Source of the DNA: Ricordea florida | Taxonomy: Eukaryota > Cnidaria > Anthozoa > Corallimorpharia > Ricordeidae | Direction of reading: 5' to 3' | Assembly (NCBI GenBank): GCA_949710005.1 | Contig: OX453274.1 | Span: 17,242,120 to 17,306,119, forward strand | Length of the DNA stretch: 64,000 nucleotides | In this document: positions 47,805 through 59,700 of the stretch, in pieces | Layout: the number at the start of each line of letters is the position of its first letter | Numbering within the stretch: the stretch's first letter is position 1 | Translations under genes and position numbers: made by a program | The notes under the pieces: generated by a model | Database searches by the model: none | What the model saw: the letters and a program-made list of their open reading frames with translations, nothing else | Told to the model about the DNA's origin: nothing

Positions 47805-50800
47805 ATGGAGGAAAGACGCTCGGCAAAACGGCATCATTCGGGGAGGAAGTGGTACTTCTCTAAGGAAGAGAATGGAGAGGTGCGCACGTTGCATCAAGCG
47901 AGTAGATCTCCAATTCTCTCTCAGGATGGCACCGAGCCTGGACACGTTGTTAGCCTCAAACCAACCGCTCAAGATTCCCGCAAGCTCAAGGTATAGGCTG
48001 TTTATTTCTTTAAATTTGAAAATGCTGGCCAGGATTTAAGTAAGCTTATTAGCCTTATTTGTCGTGCTAAACTTCAGAATACCATGGCCAGGCCACTTAC
48101 ACGTATACATTTGTGATAATCGTGCATTGTTATCTGTATCGATCTTTCTTCAAATGATGCCGCAACAAGAAGACAATGCTGGCCACTGGTATTCTGCATT
48201 GCCGACTGAGACATTTTTACTTTAAATGTTTTTTCAAAGCTTACAGAATCGCTCCGAAATCCGGAGGAGAAATAAACGTTGCTGAGCGCTTTGATATGAT
48301 ATGAAAATATTGTGGTCAGACTGTGGCTTCTCTGAAAAATATTGGAGCTTTGCCAACCTAGCTCCAACGCACGTGGATAACAATATTCGGTGTGAGGTTT
48401 AGTTAAGGCTGTTGATTGTTTTCAGGTGAAATACAGTTCCGGAAAAAGTCTTCTCCTGGACCTCACATACTTGAATCCGACAGATGACCTTAACAGGGAG
48501 CTGTATAAGGAGATTGGCAGCATTACGAAATTTGGAGAGCAAGTGGTAAAAGTATTGAATGTTGAGTTCTCTCATTCAAGTTGCGGAAAACGACCTAATA
48601 CTTCTACAGATGAGTTTGATGAAAATCAAACAAAACGTCGTAGCCGTGAGACCAGCTCTACCAGCAGTACAAAACCAATACGAGAATCCCCAGACGTGGC
48701 ACTGCCAATCGAACAATCAACGCCAACAAATGTTAGCAAACGTCGTCGCACAGAGACAAGCTCTTCTAGCACCACACCAAGCCAACAATCCCCTGAAGTT
48801 AGCACCGCGGGTGTGTTAACTGCACCCAACAGTACGTCTGCTACACCAGCCAGCCAGTTCTCATCCATTGATGGCGGTGATGGCATAACTTTAGATCATT
48901 CGCAACAAAGTTATGCTATATCATTGTGTAAGTTTTTTGTCAGCTTTTCCACATTGGTGATGGACGAAACACTGACTCCCAGTCCATGGACTACCCGAAT
49001 GGACTACCCCTAAAAATACTATTTCAGATAAGTATTATGTTAGGAAGCTGCGATTATATATTTACTTGCAATGCAGGAAAGCTACTGATAGGAAAAACCA
49101 TCACGAGTTCTACAAAAATTACCTTCGCGAGGTTTTTCGGGAGTCACTTCTTATTTTCGTTCCGCCAGGCCTTCGGTCGCCATCTTGAATAAATTATTCC
49201 GACTAGAGCAACCGCTGAGCACAAAATGACGCAGACTCAAGGCAAATCAAATATTCTGTGGACTATCAAAAGGCATGACAGGTACACCAGGCACCTGGCG
49301 TAATATTTATCACAAGTTCAATCTCGCTCCCAGATGATTTATGTTCTGCTGACATCACTTCGTTTGACTTGAATCTACGCTTTTTGTGTTCAGAGGTTGC
49401 TTATTCAGTATAATAATTTGAAATGGCGGCTGAAGGCCGTACAGGATGAAAGCAACCTTCGTGCAGTGTAAGTATATAATCGCAGCTTCTTAACATAGTA
49501 CTCAACTGGATTAGTATTTTTTAAGGGGTAGTCCATAGTCTGGGTGTCAGTGTTTTGTCCATAACCTTCGCTATTTTATGGCAAAGATGATTAAGCAAGT
49601 ATCCAATGATAAGGAAGATGTAAACCATGAATATATCCATAGACTTGAGCAAGTTGGTTTGCTCATACAGTTTAATTTATATTTCTACTTAGGTCCGCGG
49701 AAAGTCCTTGTGTCCACGTTAAAACAGCCACGAAAAGAATACAAGCTCCGTGATATTGATGACCTGTTTGTCAAATCACTCATTGCAGAATTCAAAGACA
49801 ATGAGGTGCTCTTTGGATTGAAGCCTCTCTTGGTGATTGTGAAAGGTGTATCAAAACACGAAGAGTTCCGGGAAGAACTTTTAGATTCGTATGAGTTAGA
49901 GGTGATTGGTGGAAACCACCGGAGAGCTGCAATGCAGCATTTACTGCAGGAAAATCCGGACGATTGGAAATATAAATATACAGAAGTCATTTTGCTTACA
50001 GGTGAGTTTTCCTTAAGGTTAATTCTGTTAGTATGTTGACCAAGATCAATTTTAGGAAATTGATTTGTCTTTCTGCGTGAATTTGTTAAATTGTTTGTAT
50101 AATATCATGGGTGACAAATTACTCCTTAATTTTAGCGCGAAATTTCAGCGTTAATTTGTAATTTCACATGTGAAATTACAAAATTGCCATAGCAACCCTT
50201 CCGTACGTCTCAGTGTCAAGATGGCGACGAAAATTTAAAATGCCGTGAATGAAGATGTCAGGGCACAAGAAGACGTTTTAGAAAACCTGAACACACAAGA
50301 GAACATCAAGAAGGATTCTAACAGGTATTTTGCCGACAAAGTCTGAAAAAGTCTGAACTTTATAAGCCAAATTTAAGGTCTAAACATTTGAGAGAGCAGA
50401 GTTCTCGGTCGATACGATCCAGGATAAACATGTCAAAAATCCACGATTGCTAACGTGATTCGTCACCCATGATATTAATAGGTAATCAAATGGTGAACTC
50501 GTGAAATTAGGGAATAATTTCACGCGCGTTTTGTCCAAATCCTAATAATTTCCCGAGCCTTTGGACAAAACGCGCGTGAAATTATTCCCTAATTTCACTC
50601 GTCACCATTTGATTACACATACTTATTTGATGAAGAAAATAATTTTACAGAAATGCCAAAAAGAGAGGTCCTTCAAATAGCCTTCAATCACAACAGGATG
50701 GACCGGTTTCATCATGACATGACAACACAAGAAAAGGTATTTTAGCTTAGAAAGGCAGGAATTTTCCTAAATACATACACTGTCAAAGAAACATATTGAA

Positions 50801-53800
50801 CATTAATGTCACTGTTAGGCACATCTGGAACAAAAACCAATCTGTTCTCAATTCGGAGTCAAACCCCAGCCAATACCAATTGTGCTTGTGATTGCTTTCC
50901 TGAGCAAGCTATGAGGAAATAAATTTGCCTTGGTTTTAAGGCCAACTAGTTCCATATCTCATGCAAGTGATAAGTGTCTGCAGGTTGAGCAAGTTCTTAT
51001 GAAAAATAAAGTGTCTGGGAACAATAAGAGATGGTGAATTGTTGTAAGGAACCACTTACTCATATATATTAAACGAAAGTGTGCAATGGACAGCTGTCAT
51101 TTCTGGGCATCCTTTCAAGTACCTTTTTTCTGCCCCCATTCTGTAATAATTAGTGTAATGTAATTATTTCTAATTTAAATAAAGGTGAAGTTGTGCCATT
51201 CCATTCTCCAAGATGAATTTGGGGGAAAAAGGACAACAGAGTGGAGAAATTACTGCAGTGCAGTTATTAAATCAAAGGTAAAATTGAATTTCATGACATG
51301 TACAGGTATTATTTTGGTTGCCTCTTATGATGCTTAATTAACAGGCTGAAGGCAATGCTAGGCAGAAAGTACAATGAATAAGAGGAAACATTCAGGAATA
51401 ACACATATATAAAAAGATACAAATATGGAGCAGTTGTAAGTGAATTGAGTTACTGTTGCCTTGTAAATTCTTTTGATCTGATTTAGGAGTCTATGGAATT
51501 CATTTTTCTTCTAAGTGGGTTGGAAGAACAAGCATTCCAAATCTTAGAGGAAGTGTTTTATGCATTTGAGCACTTCAAAATCAAGGACCAGACAAGTAGC
51601 ATAAGTCAGGCCAGAAAACTGCTCTCTGGTGCTATTCAGCAGCCGAACTTGGTAGCTTCAAAATTCAAGTGCATACGTGGTCTTGACACCAGGCAATCGT
51701 CAGGATTGCTAAGAAAACTTGCAGATGGCAAACTCTCATTTGCTGAGCTGAAGCAAGCTGCATGTGAAATAAAAGATCTGCAAGTTCTAAAGATGGAGTT
51801 TGTCAAAAAAGCGGGATGCAAATCCTGGGAGGAAGCAATGGAAAGGTATCTAGTATGTACCATAGAGTTCTATAACCAGAAATTATTCAGCATCAATTTT
51901 TGAAATATTTTTTGTATTAACTAGTAATGATTTCATTTTAGTGCAAAAATAGATCCTGGCAGCAATAATTAATTTTTGTTAAATGGCTATGTTATGAATG
52001 CAGTATAACTACAGTATGATAATTATTGTGTGCATGTATTCATGGACTATTGCTTAAAAGTAAAATTATGGGTGTAATGAACAGCTGTGAGGTGATCATG
52101 AGTCAACACTCTCTATTTATTTTATGGATTCAAGGTTTCCTGATTTCACATCAGAGGATCTTCTTATGCAGTTCAGTGGCTCTATCAAAAAAGGAAAAGC
52201 AGGTGGAGATTACCAGGCTTTAGTTGAACGAGCGTTAAAGGCAGAACTGGCAGAAGATAACAATCATAGTAAGAGAACGTGATCATAACACAGCCCAAAA
52301 TATCAGTAAATATTGTATGTTTATTGCCACCATGAACAAAAACCTTATTTCCGTATCCTTGTGTTAAGCTCTAAATTAATTAGTTACAACTGGCTGTTAG
52401 AACTTCTATCTGTACTTATGAAGAACTAACTTCTAAGTAAATTTACAATGTTAAAATGTTAAAAATAATTGATAATTATTTACAATTTGTGAATTAAATA
52501 ATAGTAATAACAGTGTTTAGAATTTACATAGTTTGCAGCAGCTACTGCTGTTGTCAATAGGATCTGAAAAGTTTACTTCTTGTATTAAATGCATTGAGGC
52601 TTGGTGACATCCTAAGTTCATTGCTACCTAGTTTTGACTAGACATGTGGACCTTGGTTAACCTTTGTGCGTGTTTTCCATGTGGTATTAAAATGAGGTAT
52701 TTAGAAGTCACAGTCTCTGAGTATGTGATGAGAAAAATCCTTGGCTTTAAAAAGTTGAGATACACAGCTTGTAACAAGGTTGTTTTTAACCAGCTTATAC
52801 ATTATAGAGTGGCCAATATCTTGTGGAGACCTTTTGTTTGTGAGTTGGTAACTTATTATAACTATATACTTATTAACTTGAACCATATGGTCTTTCAAGG
52901 TCAATCCACACAGCTTACATGGAAAAATGGTTTGTGGTATGGTGCACTGTTTTCCAGTGAGCATACAATTTCTGCAGAATTAGTTAAAGATGTTCCATTC
53001 AGTGGTGCTGATCTTACAGTGATACAGGCACAGGAGGTAAGCTCATCGGAATTTTTCTTCTGATTTAATTAGTTATGTTTACCCAATGAGCAGGATTGTT
53101 GTATCAAGCTTTAAAACATGAGGTGCAGCCAAGTGTTGTAGGTCCTGATGCAACACAACTTGTGAATTCTGTAAATAGCTTGAGAAACTTAATAGCTCTA
53201 TATTTATCTGTTCCTACACTAATATTTAGCATTCAATTTTTTATATTTTGTGCATGAATTATTAAATAAGTTTTTTAAAAGTGACTTGCAAACAGTTTTG
53301 CAAAGTACATATGAATTAAAATTCTTTTCGAGAGGAATTAGGTTAGAAGACACAATCAGCTTTGGAATCTTCCTGCATGTGTATTAATTTCTTCCCACAG
53401 TGCATTGCATAAACCTTGCTGTTCAGCAGATTTTTAACAAATGATAGGACAGTTAACCCTTTAAGCCCCAATAGCATCTTAACAGATTTTACTATTGCTA
53501 ACGCCAGATGATTTTACTTATCACAAGGAGACCCCTCAGGGCTTAAAGGGTTAAACACTATCTCCTTAAGCTTATATAGCCTCCAAACATTAATGAAATG
53601 CATTAATTTTGTATTGCCTGCAATCTATGTGATAATTAGAGCATGGAAAGCTGGCAGTGTTAATGGGAAATAGATTACTAAAAATGTGTTTCAACCCGTA
53701 AGGCATGGAGTGAAGATAAAGTGAAAGCCATTGTGAGGCAAATTTGTGGCCTCAATACCAGAACTGGAATGTCTAACTACACCATTGTAGTGAGGACAAA

Positions 53801-54899
53801 GACCAGCTTGCAATCCCTGGAAGAATGTACCCCTGGAGGAAAAGGTCATGTAATGTTTGTGGCCTGGAGTGGAATTTCTGCCAAAGGTACATTTCACATT
53901 GGATTCGTTTCTTAATGTCAACTGGATGTTGTTATACTGATGATGGATAACTTCTTTTTACTTTTAAAATTAACAGTTAAATAAATATTTAAGTTACCAC
54001 TAATGGCTGGTTTAAACAAGCGATGGAGTCAGAGGTCAAGTCGTAACTGGAGTCGTAAGAGCACTTATGACCTAGTGAAAATCGAAAATCATAGTTGCAA
54101 GTGGACTCATAAGCTTGACTGAATCAGGGTTGGAAGAATCAGAACTTTTCCAATTTCGTCCGACTCTGCCTATGACTCCGTTGTTTATCTGTTGCTTATG
54201 ATCCAGTGAAAACTATATTGTTGAAGTCAAAGGCAGAAGCAAAAGAACCAACCAATGGCAATGCTAGTTCTTGGGCCCTCAGAGCACAGTTCACCAGGTC
54301 GTAAGTGATGGAGTTAAACAGAATTGGTATTCTGCTTCAGAGTCGGACAGTTTGATTTTCCTTACATCTTATTGCTCTGAACGTCTGATTACAACTCTGA
54401 CGCCACCACTTAGCTCCAGATATAACAACAGGACTACCTTTTAAATGTGTAATACTGTATTACCTTTTTATCAACAGCTGGCACTGGATTGACAGATGTG
54501 GTGGAGAAGACATCCATTATTTTTGTTGGTACCCCTTTGACAAGTGCAACAAATTGGTTTGTTGCAAAAAAGGAGGAGGAATTTATGAGGCACCTGATAA
54601 GGCTTTTTGTGCCACCAAGAGGAATTTTGTTAGAGTTAGGAAACTTGCAGATTCAAGGTATATATGTACATCTTGTATTGTTTTACATATGTGGTAATTT
54701 CTTTGATTTCAATGTGCTTATTTTTTGTTTTGTATATTTGTCAGTTTCGTCCTGCTTGAAGCCATCTCTTGAATTAAAAGTGAATCTACTGAGCATTTAT
54801 GACCAACAACAACCTGTCAGTATATTCAAGAAGGAAGTGACAACCCTTGCCCACAAGGCACAATCAGACAATGATGAAGAGGGAACAGAGGAAGACTGA
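47805..54899 (+). CDS. ParB/sulfiredoxin-like domain protein, 11 exons, intact
   Basis: Exons: 47805-47990, 48426-48927, 49693-50001, 50651-50736, 51185-51277, 51487-51845, 52135-52268, 52900-53036, 53703-53886, 54478-54657, 54745-54899. All donors and acceptors are GT-AG, all phases match, and the total is 2325 nt, giving 774 residues. Residues about 63-229 are low-complexity Ser/Thr-rich with KRRR clusters. Residues 230-310 have the ParB-like order: PRKVLVSTLKQPRKEY, LFVKSLIAEF, then LEVIGGNHRRAAMQHL, where bacterial ParB has GxxR/HRxxA. The next exon (LQIAFNHNRMDRF...MTTQEK) matches the following ParB helix-turn region. The C-terminal third (TSIIFVGTPL, NWFVAKKEEEF, VPPRGILLELG) has the flavour of a degenerate N4/N6 DNA methyltransferase, the common partner of ParB domains in phages; that is weak. 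The last intron is 87 bp and open, so it may be retained. AATAAA at 54940-54945. Confidence 0.7.
48956..49566. mobile_element. About 610-bp MITE in intron 2 of the ParB-like gene
   Basis: Left end GGTGATGGACGAAACACTGA followed by CTCCCAGTCCATGGACTACCC; right end GGGGTAGTCCATAGTCTGGG followed by TGTCAGTGTTTTGTCCATAACC. The two are inverted repeats of about 40 bp. It lies between the donor at 48928 and acceptor at 49692, so splicing is unaffected. Confidence 0.65.
50100..50477. mobile_element. 378-bp MITE in intron 3 of the ParB-like gene
   Basis: Perfect 16-bp inverted ends: TAATATCATGGGTGAC at 50100-50115 and GTCACCCATGATATTA at 50462-50477. The interior has an additional inverted TGTAATTTCACATGTGAAATTACA string near 50156-50179. 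Confidence 0.7.
50482..50616. repeat. Long hairpin (fold-back element)
   Basis: Arms of about 57 bp (50482-50539 and 50560-50616) are almost perfect inverted repeats starting GTAATCAAATGGTGA and ending TCACCATTTGATTAC, with a 20-bp loop. It begins 5 bp after the preceding MITE. Confidence 0.85.
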
Positions 54900-55017
54900 G
54901 CTGAAAATGTCATCTTAATTATATTGCAATATTGATTGTAATAAATTTTGTACTGTATTTAGTGTATTAATATTATACTCACTAGTTATTACATGATAGT
55001 GTAGTAAATAATTTTTG

Positions 55018-56352
55018 TTACTGGTACATGGAAATTTCCAGTAACCCTTTCTTTAAATCAGGTACATAGAAATTTCCATGTATCCTGTTTGACCCCTTTT
55101 GTAAAGCATCTGAAATTTTCCTCAATTTCCAGGCAAAACATTGTTTTTGTCTTTCTGAAGGATCTTTTTCTATTCCGAAGGTACATGTACAGTTCTAAAT
55201 AAGAAAGGTTTGTGTTATTATAGAGATATTTGCTACACCCAAGTGGAAAAACCCTGCTATGTGTTTATCGTTACTGTTGGTGGACAAGTAGTCAGAATAT
55301 GCAAGAAACGTTTATAAATAAACCAAGTCAGATGCAAGGCCTACTGGTGAAATTTAGTCAAAGTAACAGCTGGTTTGGCTTGATATGGTAGGTCAGTGGA
55401 CAATTTGTGGGTTAAGGCTACAAATTTTTGCTCTCTAGTTGGAAAGTATGAAGATATATTCTTTTTCCAAATTACGTACTTCAGAAAATCTAAAGTTAAA
55501 AAAATTTTCATTGACCCTTTCTATAAGTCTAGTTTTTATATTACTGTTACCAGGTACATGGAAATTTCCATGTAGGCTTTCTGTAAGTCTAATTTTTATA
55601 TTACTATTACCGGATACATGGAAATTTCCATGTAGGCTTTCTGTAAGTCTAATTTTTATATTACTATTACCGGATACATGGAAATTTCCTTGTAGGCTTT
55701 CTGTAAGTCTAATTTTTATATTACTATTACCGGATACATGGAAATTTCCATGTAGGCTTTCTGTAAGTCTAATTTTTATATTACTATTACCGGATACATG
55801 GAAATTTCCATGTAGGCCTTCTGTAAGTCTAATTTTTATATTACTATTACCGGATACATGGAAATTTCCATGTAGGCTTTCTGTAAGTCTAGTTTTTATA
55901 TTACTATTACCAGGTACATGGAAATTTCCATGTAGGCTTTCTGTAAGTCTAATTTTTATATTACTATTACCGGATACATGGAAATTTCCATGTAGGCTTT
56001 CTGTAAGTCTAGTTTTTATATTACTATTACCATGTACATGGAAATTTCAATGTAGGCTTTCTGTAAGTCTAATTTTTATATTACTATTACCGGATACATG
56101 GAAATTTCCATGTAGGCTTTCTGTAAGTCTAGTTTTTATATTACTGTTACCAGGTACATGGAAATTTCCATGTAGGCTTTCTGTAAGTCTAGTTTTTATA
56201 TTACTATTACCGGATACATGGAAATTTCCATGTAGGCTTTCTGTAAGTCTAGTTTTTATATTACTATTACCGGATACATGGAAATTTCCATGTAGGCTTT
56301 CTGTAAGTCTAGTTTTTATATTACTATTACCGGATACATGGAAATTTCCATG
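55018..56352 (+). repeat. 60-bp array with a 20-bp perfect palindrome
   Basis: Fourteen units of 60 bp (55553-56352) with TACATGGAAATTTCCATGTA, then GGCTTTCTGTAAGTCTA and TTTTTATATTACTATTACC. The first string is a perfect 20-bp palindrome present in nearly all units; two looser copies lie at 55026 and 55067. The layout (AATTTT...ACC, spacer, palindrome) parallels the 75-bp array at the other end of the block, in the same orientation. Because 60 is a multiple of three, a 312-residue frame with a 20-residue repeat results; it is not a gene. Confidence 0.95.
55066..55446 (+). repeat. Array-flanking 380-bp repeat, copy 1
   Basis: Runs from CCATGTATCCTGTTTGACCC to TCTAGTTGGAAA. A diverged copy lies at 56341-56722 after the 60-bp array, so array plus tail behave as a larger repeating module. 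Confidence 0.85.
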
Positions 56353-56722
56353 GACCCTGTTTGACCCCCTTTTGTAAAGTAGTTGTGAAATTTACCTCAA
56401 TTTCTAGTCGTAACAATTTTTTTTGTCTTTTTGAAGGATATTTTACCATTTTTAAGGTACATGTACAGCTGTGAATACAAAAGGCTGCGTTATTAGAGAG
56501 ATATTTGCTACACATGAGTAGAAAAATAAACCCTGTTATGAGCTAATCTTTACTGTTCATGGACAAGTAGTCGGAATATGCAAGCGAGGATTTCAAATAC
56601 ACCAAGTCCAATGTAAGCCCTCTTGGTGTAATTTAGTCAATGTAACAGCTAGAAAGGCCTAAAGTAGTAGTCAGTGGAAGATTTTAAGGTTAAGGCTACG
56701 ATTTTGTGCCATCTAGTTGGAA
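56341..56722 (+). repeat. Array-flanking 380-bp repeat, copy 2
   Basis: Starts CCATGGACCCTGTTTGACCC and ends ATCTAGTTGGAAA, like copy 1. Polinton sequence resumes about 13 bp later through a CAA-rich link. Confidence 0.85.
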
Positions 56723-59700
56723 ACAACAACAACAACACCAACCACAATATTATCCATCATATCCTCAACAATATCCTCCATATCCTCAACAATATCCACC
56801 ATATCCTCAACCTCCACACCAACAACAAACACCACATCAACCGCAAATTCAAAGATTTAATCAGCTGCAACAACCACAAAGACCTAAAACTAAACCAAGA
56901 AAAAATAAACGTAGAAAAAATAAAAATAAAACATCTACAAATAACACACAACCTTCAACATCTACAAATAATGATAATAATGATGAAAGTGTAGAAGATT
57001 TAACGCCAAAAGAAATGGAATCTGCGTTTAATGACTATCTGAAAAGTTATAGAATAAATGGTAACAAAGTTGATGATCCTGAAACGTATATGAATAAAAT
57101 AAAACCAAAAGTTATAAATCATATTGAACAAGAAGAAGGAAAGCCAATCAAAGTGAAATTTGTATTATCAACTAAGTTAGTGAAAAAGTCTTTACTTACA
57201 AAAAAAGTTGTTGAAGAAGAAGAAAAATACTTTCACTCACATGTGGAAACAATAACTGAATCAGATGATTTATCTGAATTATTCGATGATATGAGAGAGA
57301 GTTTACTCAAAGCTTATAAACAATATATGTCTAACGGTTACAAATGGGAATTCAGTCATATAGAATATTTCGATATATACATTGATCCTTATAATCCTAT
57401 TTCCGGTGGTTCATATATTCCAACACCAGAAATAATAGCAAATAGAAAAGCAACTATAAACCCCCAGAATTTTAATGATGATAAATGTTTCATGTATGCA
57501 ATAACCTTAGGTGCATTTCCTATAGAAGGTCATCCGGAGAGAATAAGTAAAAAATTGTTAGAAAATTGTGAAAAGTTTAATTGGGAGGGAATAGAGTACC
57601 CCGTTACATTAAATCAGGTTGATAAGTTTGAGAGGCAAAACCCAGACTATAGGATTAACTTACATGGATTTGGTAAAGTCAAAGATTGGGATAAAATAGA
57701 GAAAGTATACCCTCTAAGAATTAGTAGGAAAGAAAGTGGTATTTTAATTGAATTACTTTTAATATCTAATGAAGAAACAAGCCACTACCTTTTGATAAAG
57801 AATTTTGGAAGACTTGTAACAACTCAAATTGATAACGGACAACATAAACGTTTTTATTGTCGTAGATGCTACAACTCATTTCGTAAAGAAGAATCATTAA
57901 AAAAACATGAAGAATATTGTAAAACAAATGAAGAAGCAAAGGTTATTATGCCAAAAGACGAAGACGGAAATCCTGTATATCTTAAATTCAATAATTATGG
58001 AAGACAAATGAGAGTACCGTTTGTTATATCTGCAGACTTTGAGTGTACTACAGAACCGATAGACACATGTTCACCAGATAAAAGTAAAAGTTTTACTAAT
58101 AAATACCAAATACATAAACCGTCTGGTTGTGGTTATTTTATAAAGTGTTCTGATAATGAAATATTAGATGGTGTAACACTTGATGATGAAATATTTATAA
58201 ATAAACCAATACATTACACCGCTAAATCTCCAGACGAATATGTTGAGCAGAAATTTGTTAACGAATTGGTGAAGGCTACCAAAGTTATTTATAATAAGAT
58301 TATCAAACCTAAAGTTTATAAATACAAAAATAAGAAGCTAAAGGATATGAGTGAAAATGATAAAAATGATTATAATAGTGCTACACATTGTCATATATGT
58401 AAGGGTAAATTATTGAAAAAAGATAAGGTAATGGATCATTGTCATCTTACAGGAAAGTATAGAGGAGCAGCACATAGTAGTTGTAACTTAAAATATACAA
58501 TTCCAAAATTTATCCCAGTTATTATTCACAATTTATCTGGATATGATTCTCATCTTTTTATCAAAAATCTTGGTGCAATAGAAGGTGAAATAAGCTGTAT
58601 AGCTAATAATGATGAAAAATATATTACTTTCACAAAAAAGGTTGTAGTTGATAGATTCTATAGTAAAAAGGATAAAAAGTGGGTTGAAATAAAGTGGGGT
58701 CTTAGATTCATTGATTCAGGTAAATTTATGCAAACCAGCTTAGATAATTTAATCGATAATCTTACAAAATGTGGAAAGTGTGATGCTTGTATAGGCGTGT
58801 TATCTAAAAGTAGATGTCTTTCTCCAAAAGATGATAAATTAACTGAAACAAAAAAGGTATTTGGTGATAAAACATATATGATGTTAAGAAAAGGTGTTTT
58901 CCCATATGATGATTTTACTGACCTTAATAAACTTAATGAAACTCAACTTCCACCAATAGAAGCGTTTTACTCAAAACTAAATGATAAAAATATAACGAAA
59001 GATGATTATAAACATGCTGAAAATGTGTGGGAAATATTTAATATGAAAACAATGAGAGAATATCATGATCTATATCTTAGGTCGGATGTAATATTTTTAA
59101 TGGATGTATTCGAGAACTTTAGAGATGTTTGTCTAGAGAATTATGGTTTGGATCCTGCCCACTATTTTACAGCACCTGGACTGGCTTGGGACGCTGCATT
59201 AAAAACTACTAATGTTAGATTACAGTTGTTAGTTGATGTTGATATGCTTCTTATGTTTGAGAAAGGTATTAGAGGAGGTGTATCACAAATATCTAAAAGA
59301 TATGCAAAAGCCAACAACCCATATATGGAAGAATATGATCCTAACCTACCAACATCATATATTATATATCTTGATAGAAACAACTTATATGGTGAGGCAA
59401 TGAGTGAACCACTACCCACTCACGGTTTTAAATGGGTTAAAAATAAAGATCTTAAAAATTGGAGAAACATACCAGGTGTATACAAGGTTAATTTAAAATA
59501 TCCTAAAGATCTTCACGATTTACATAATGATTATCCTCTTGCTCCAGAGAAAATTGAAGTTAATAAAGTTAAGAAATTAATCCCAAACCTTAATGATAAG
59601 GAAGAGTATGTGGTTCACCACAAAACCTTAAAACTTTATGAAAGTCTAGGATTAAAAATAACAAAGATTCATAGTGGGATTACATTCAAAGAGTCAGCTT

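Larger units (their letters stand above)
36017..56735. mobile_element. 20.7-kb block inside the Polinton, with arrays at both ends
   Basis: The block is bounded on the left by the break in the integrase gene and on the right by the resumption of the polymerase gene. It contains a 75-bp array near its left end, a 60-bp array near its right end, both built around GGAAATTTCC, and three intact genes between them. No long terminal inverted repeat was found when the two ends were compared by eye, so the true element limits may be the arrays themselves. At the right junction CAACAACAAC is shared with the polymerase sequence, a possible microhomology. Confidence 0.5.

Noticed and set aside
54658-54744. 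Coding continuation through the last intron of the ParB-like gene
   Set aside because: The 87-bp stretch is open, but it has a GTATAT donor and TTTGTCAG acceptor in matching phase and a hydrophobic, low-quality translation; splicing is the simpler reading, though not proven.
55439-56377. 312-residue frame with a 20-residue repeat
   Set aside because: It is the translation of the 60-bp array; the unit length keeps one frame open. No signal, start context or domain supports a gene.
36017-56735. Long terminal inverted repeats bounding the block
   Set aside because: The first and last few hundred bases were compared in both orientations by eye and no convincing match appeared.
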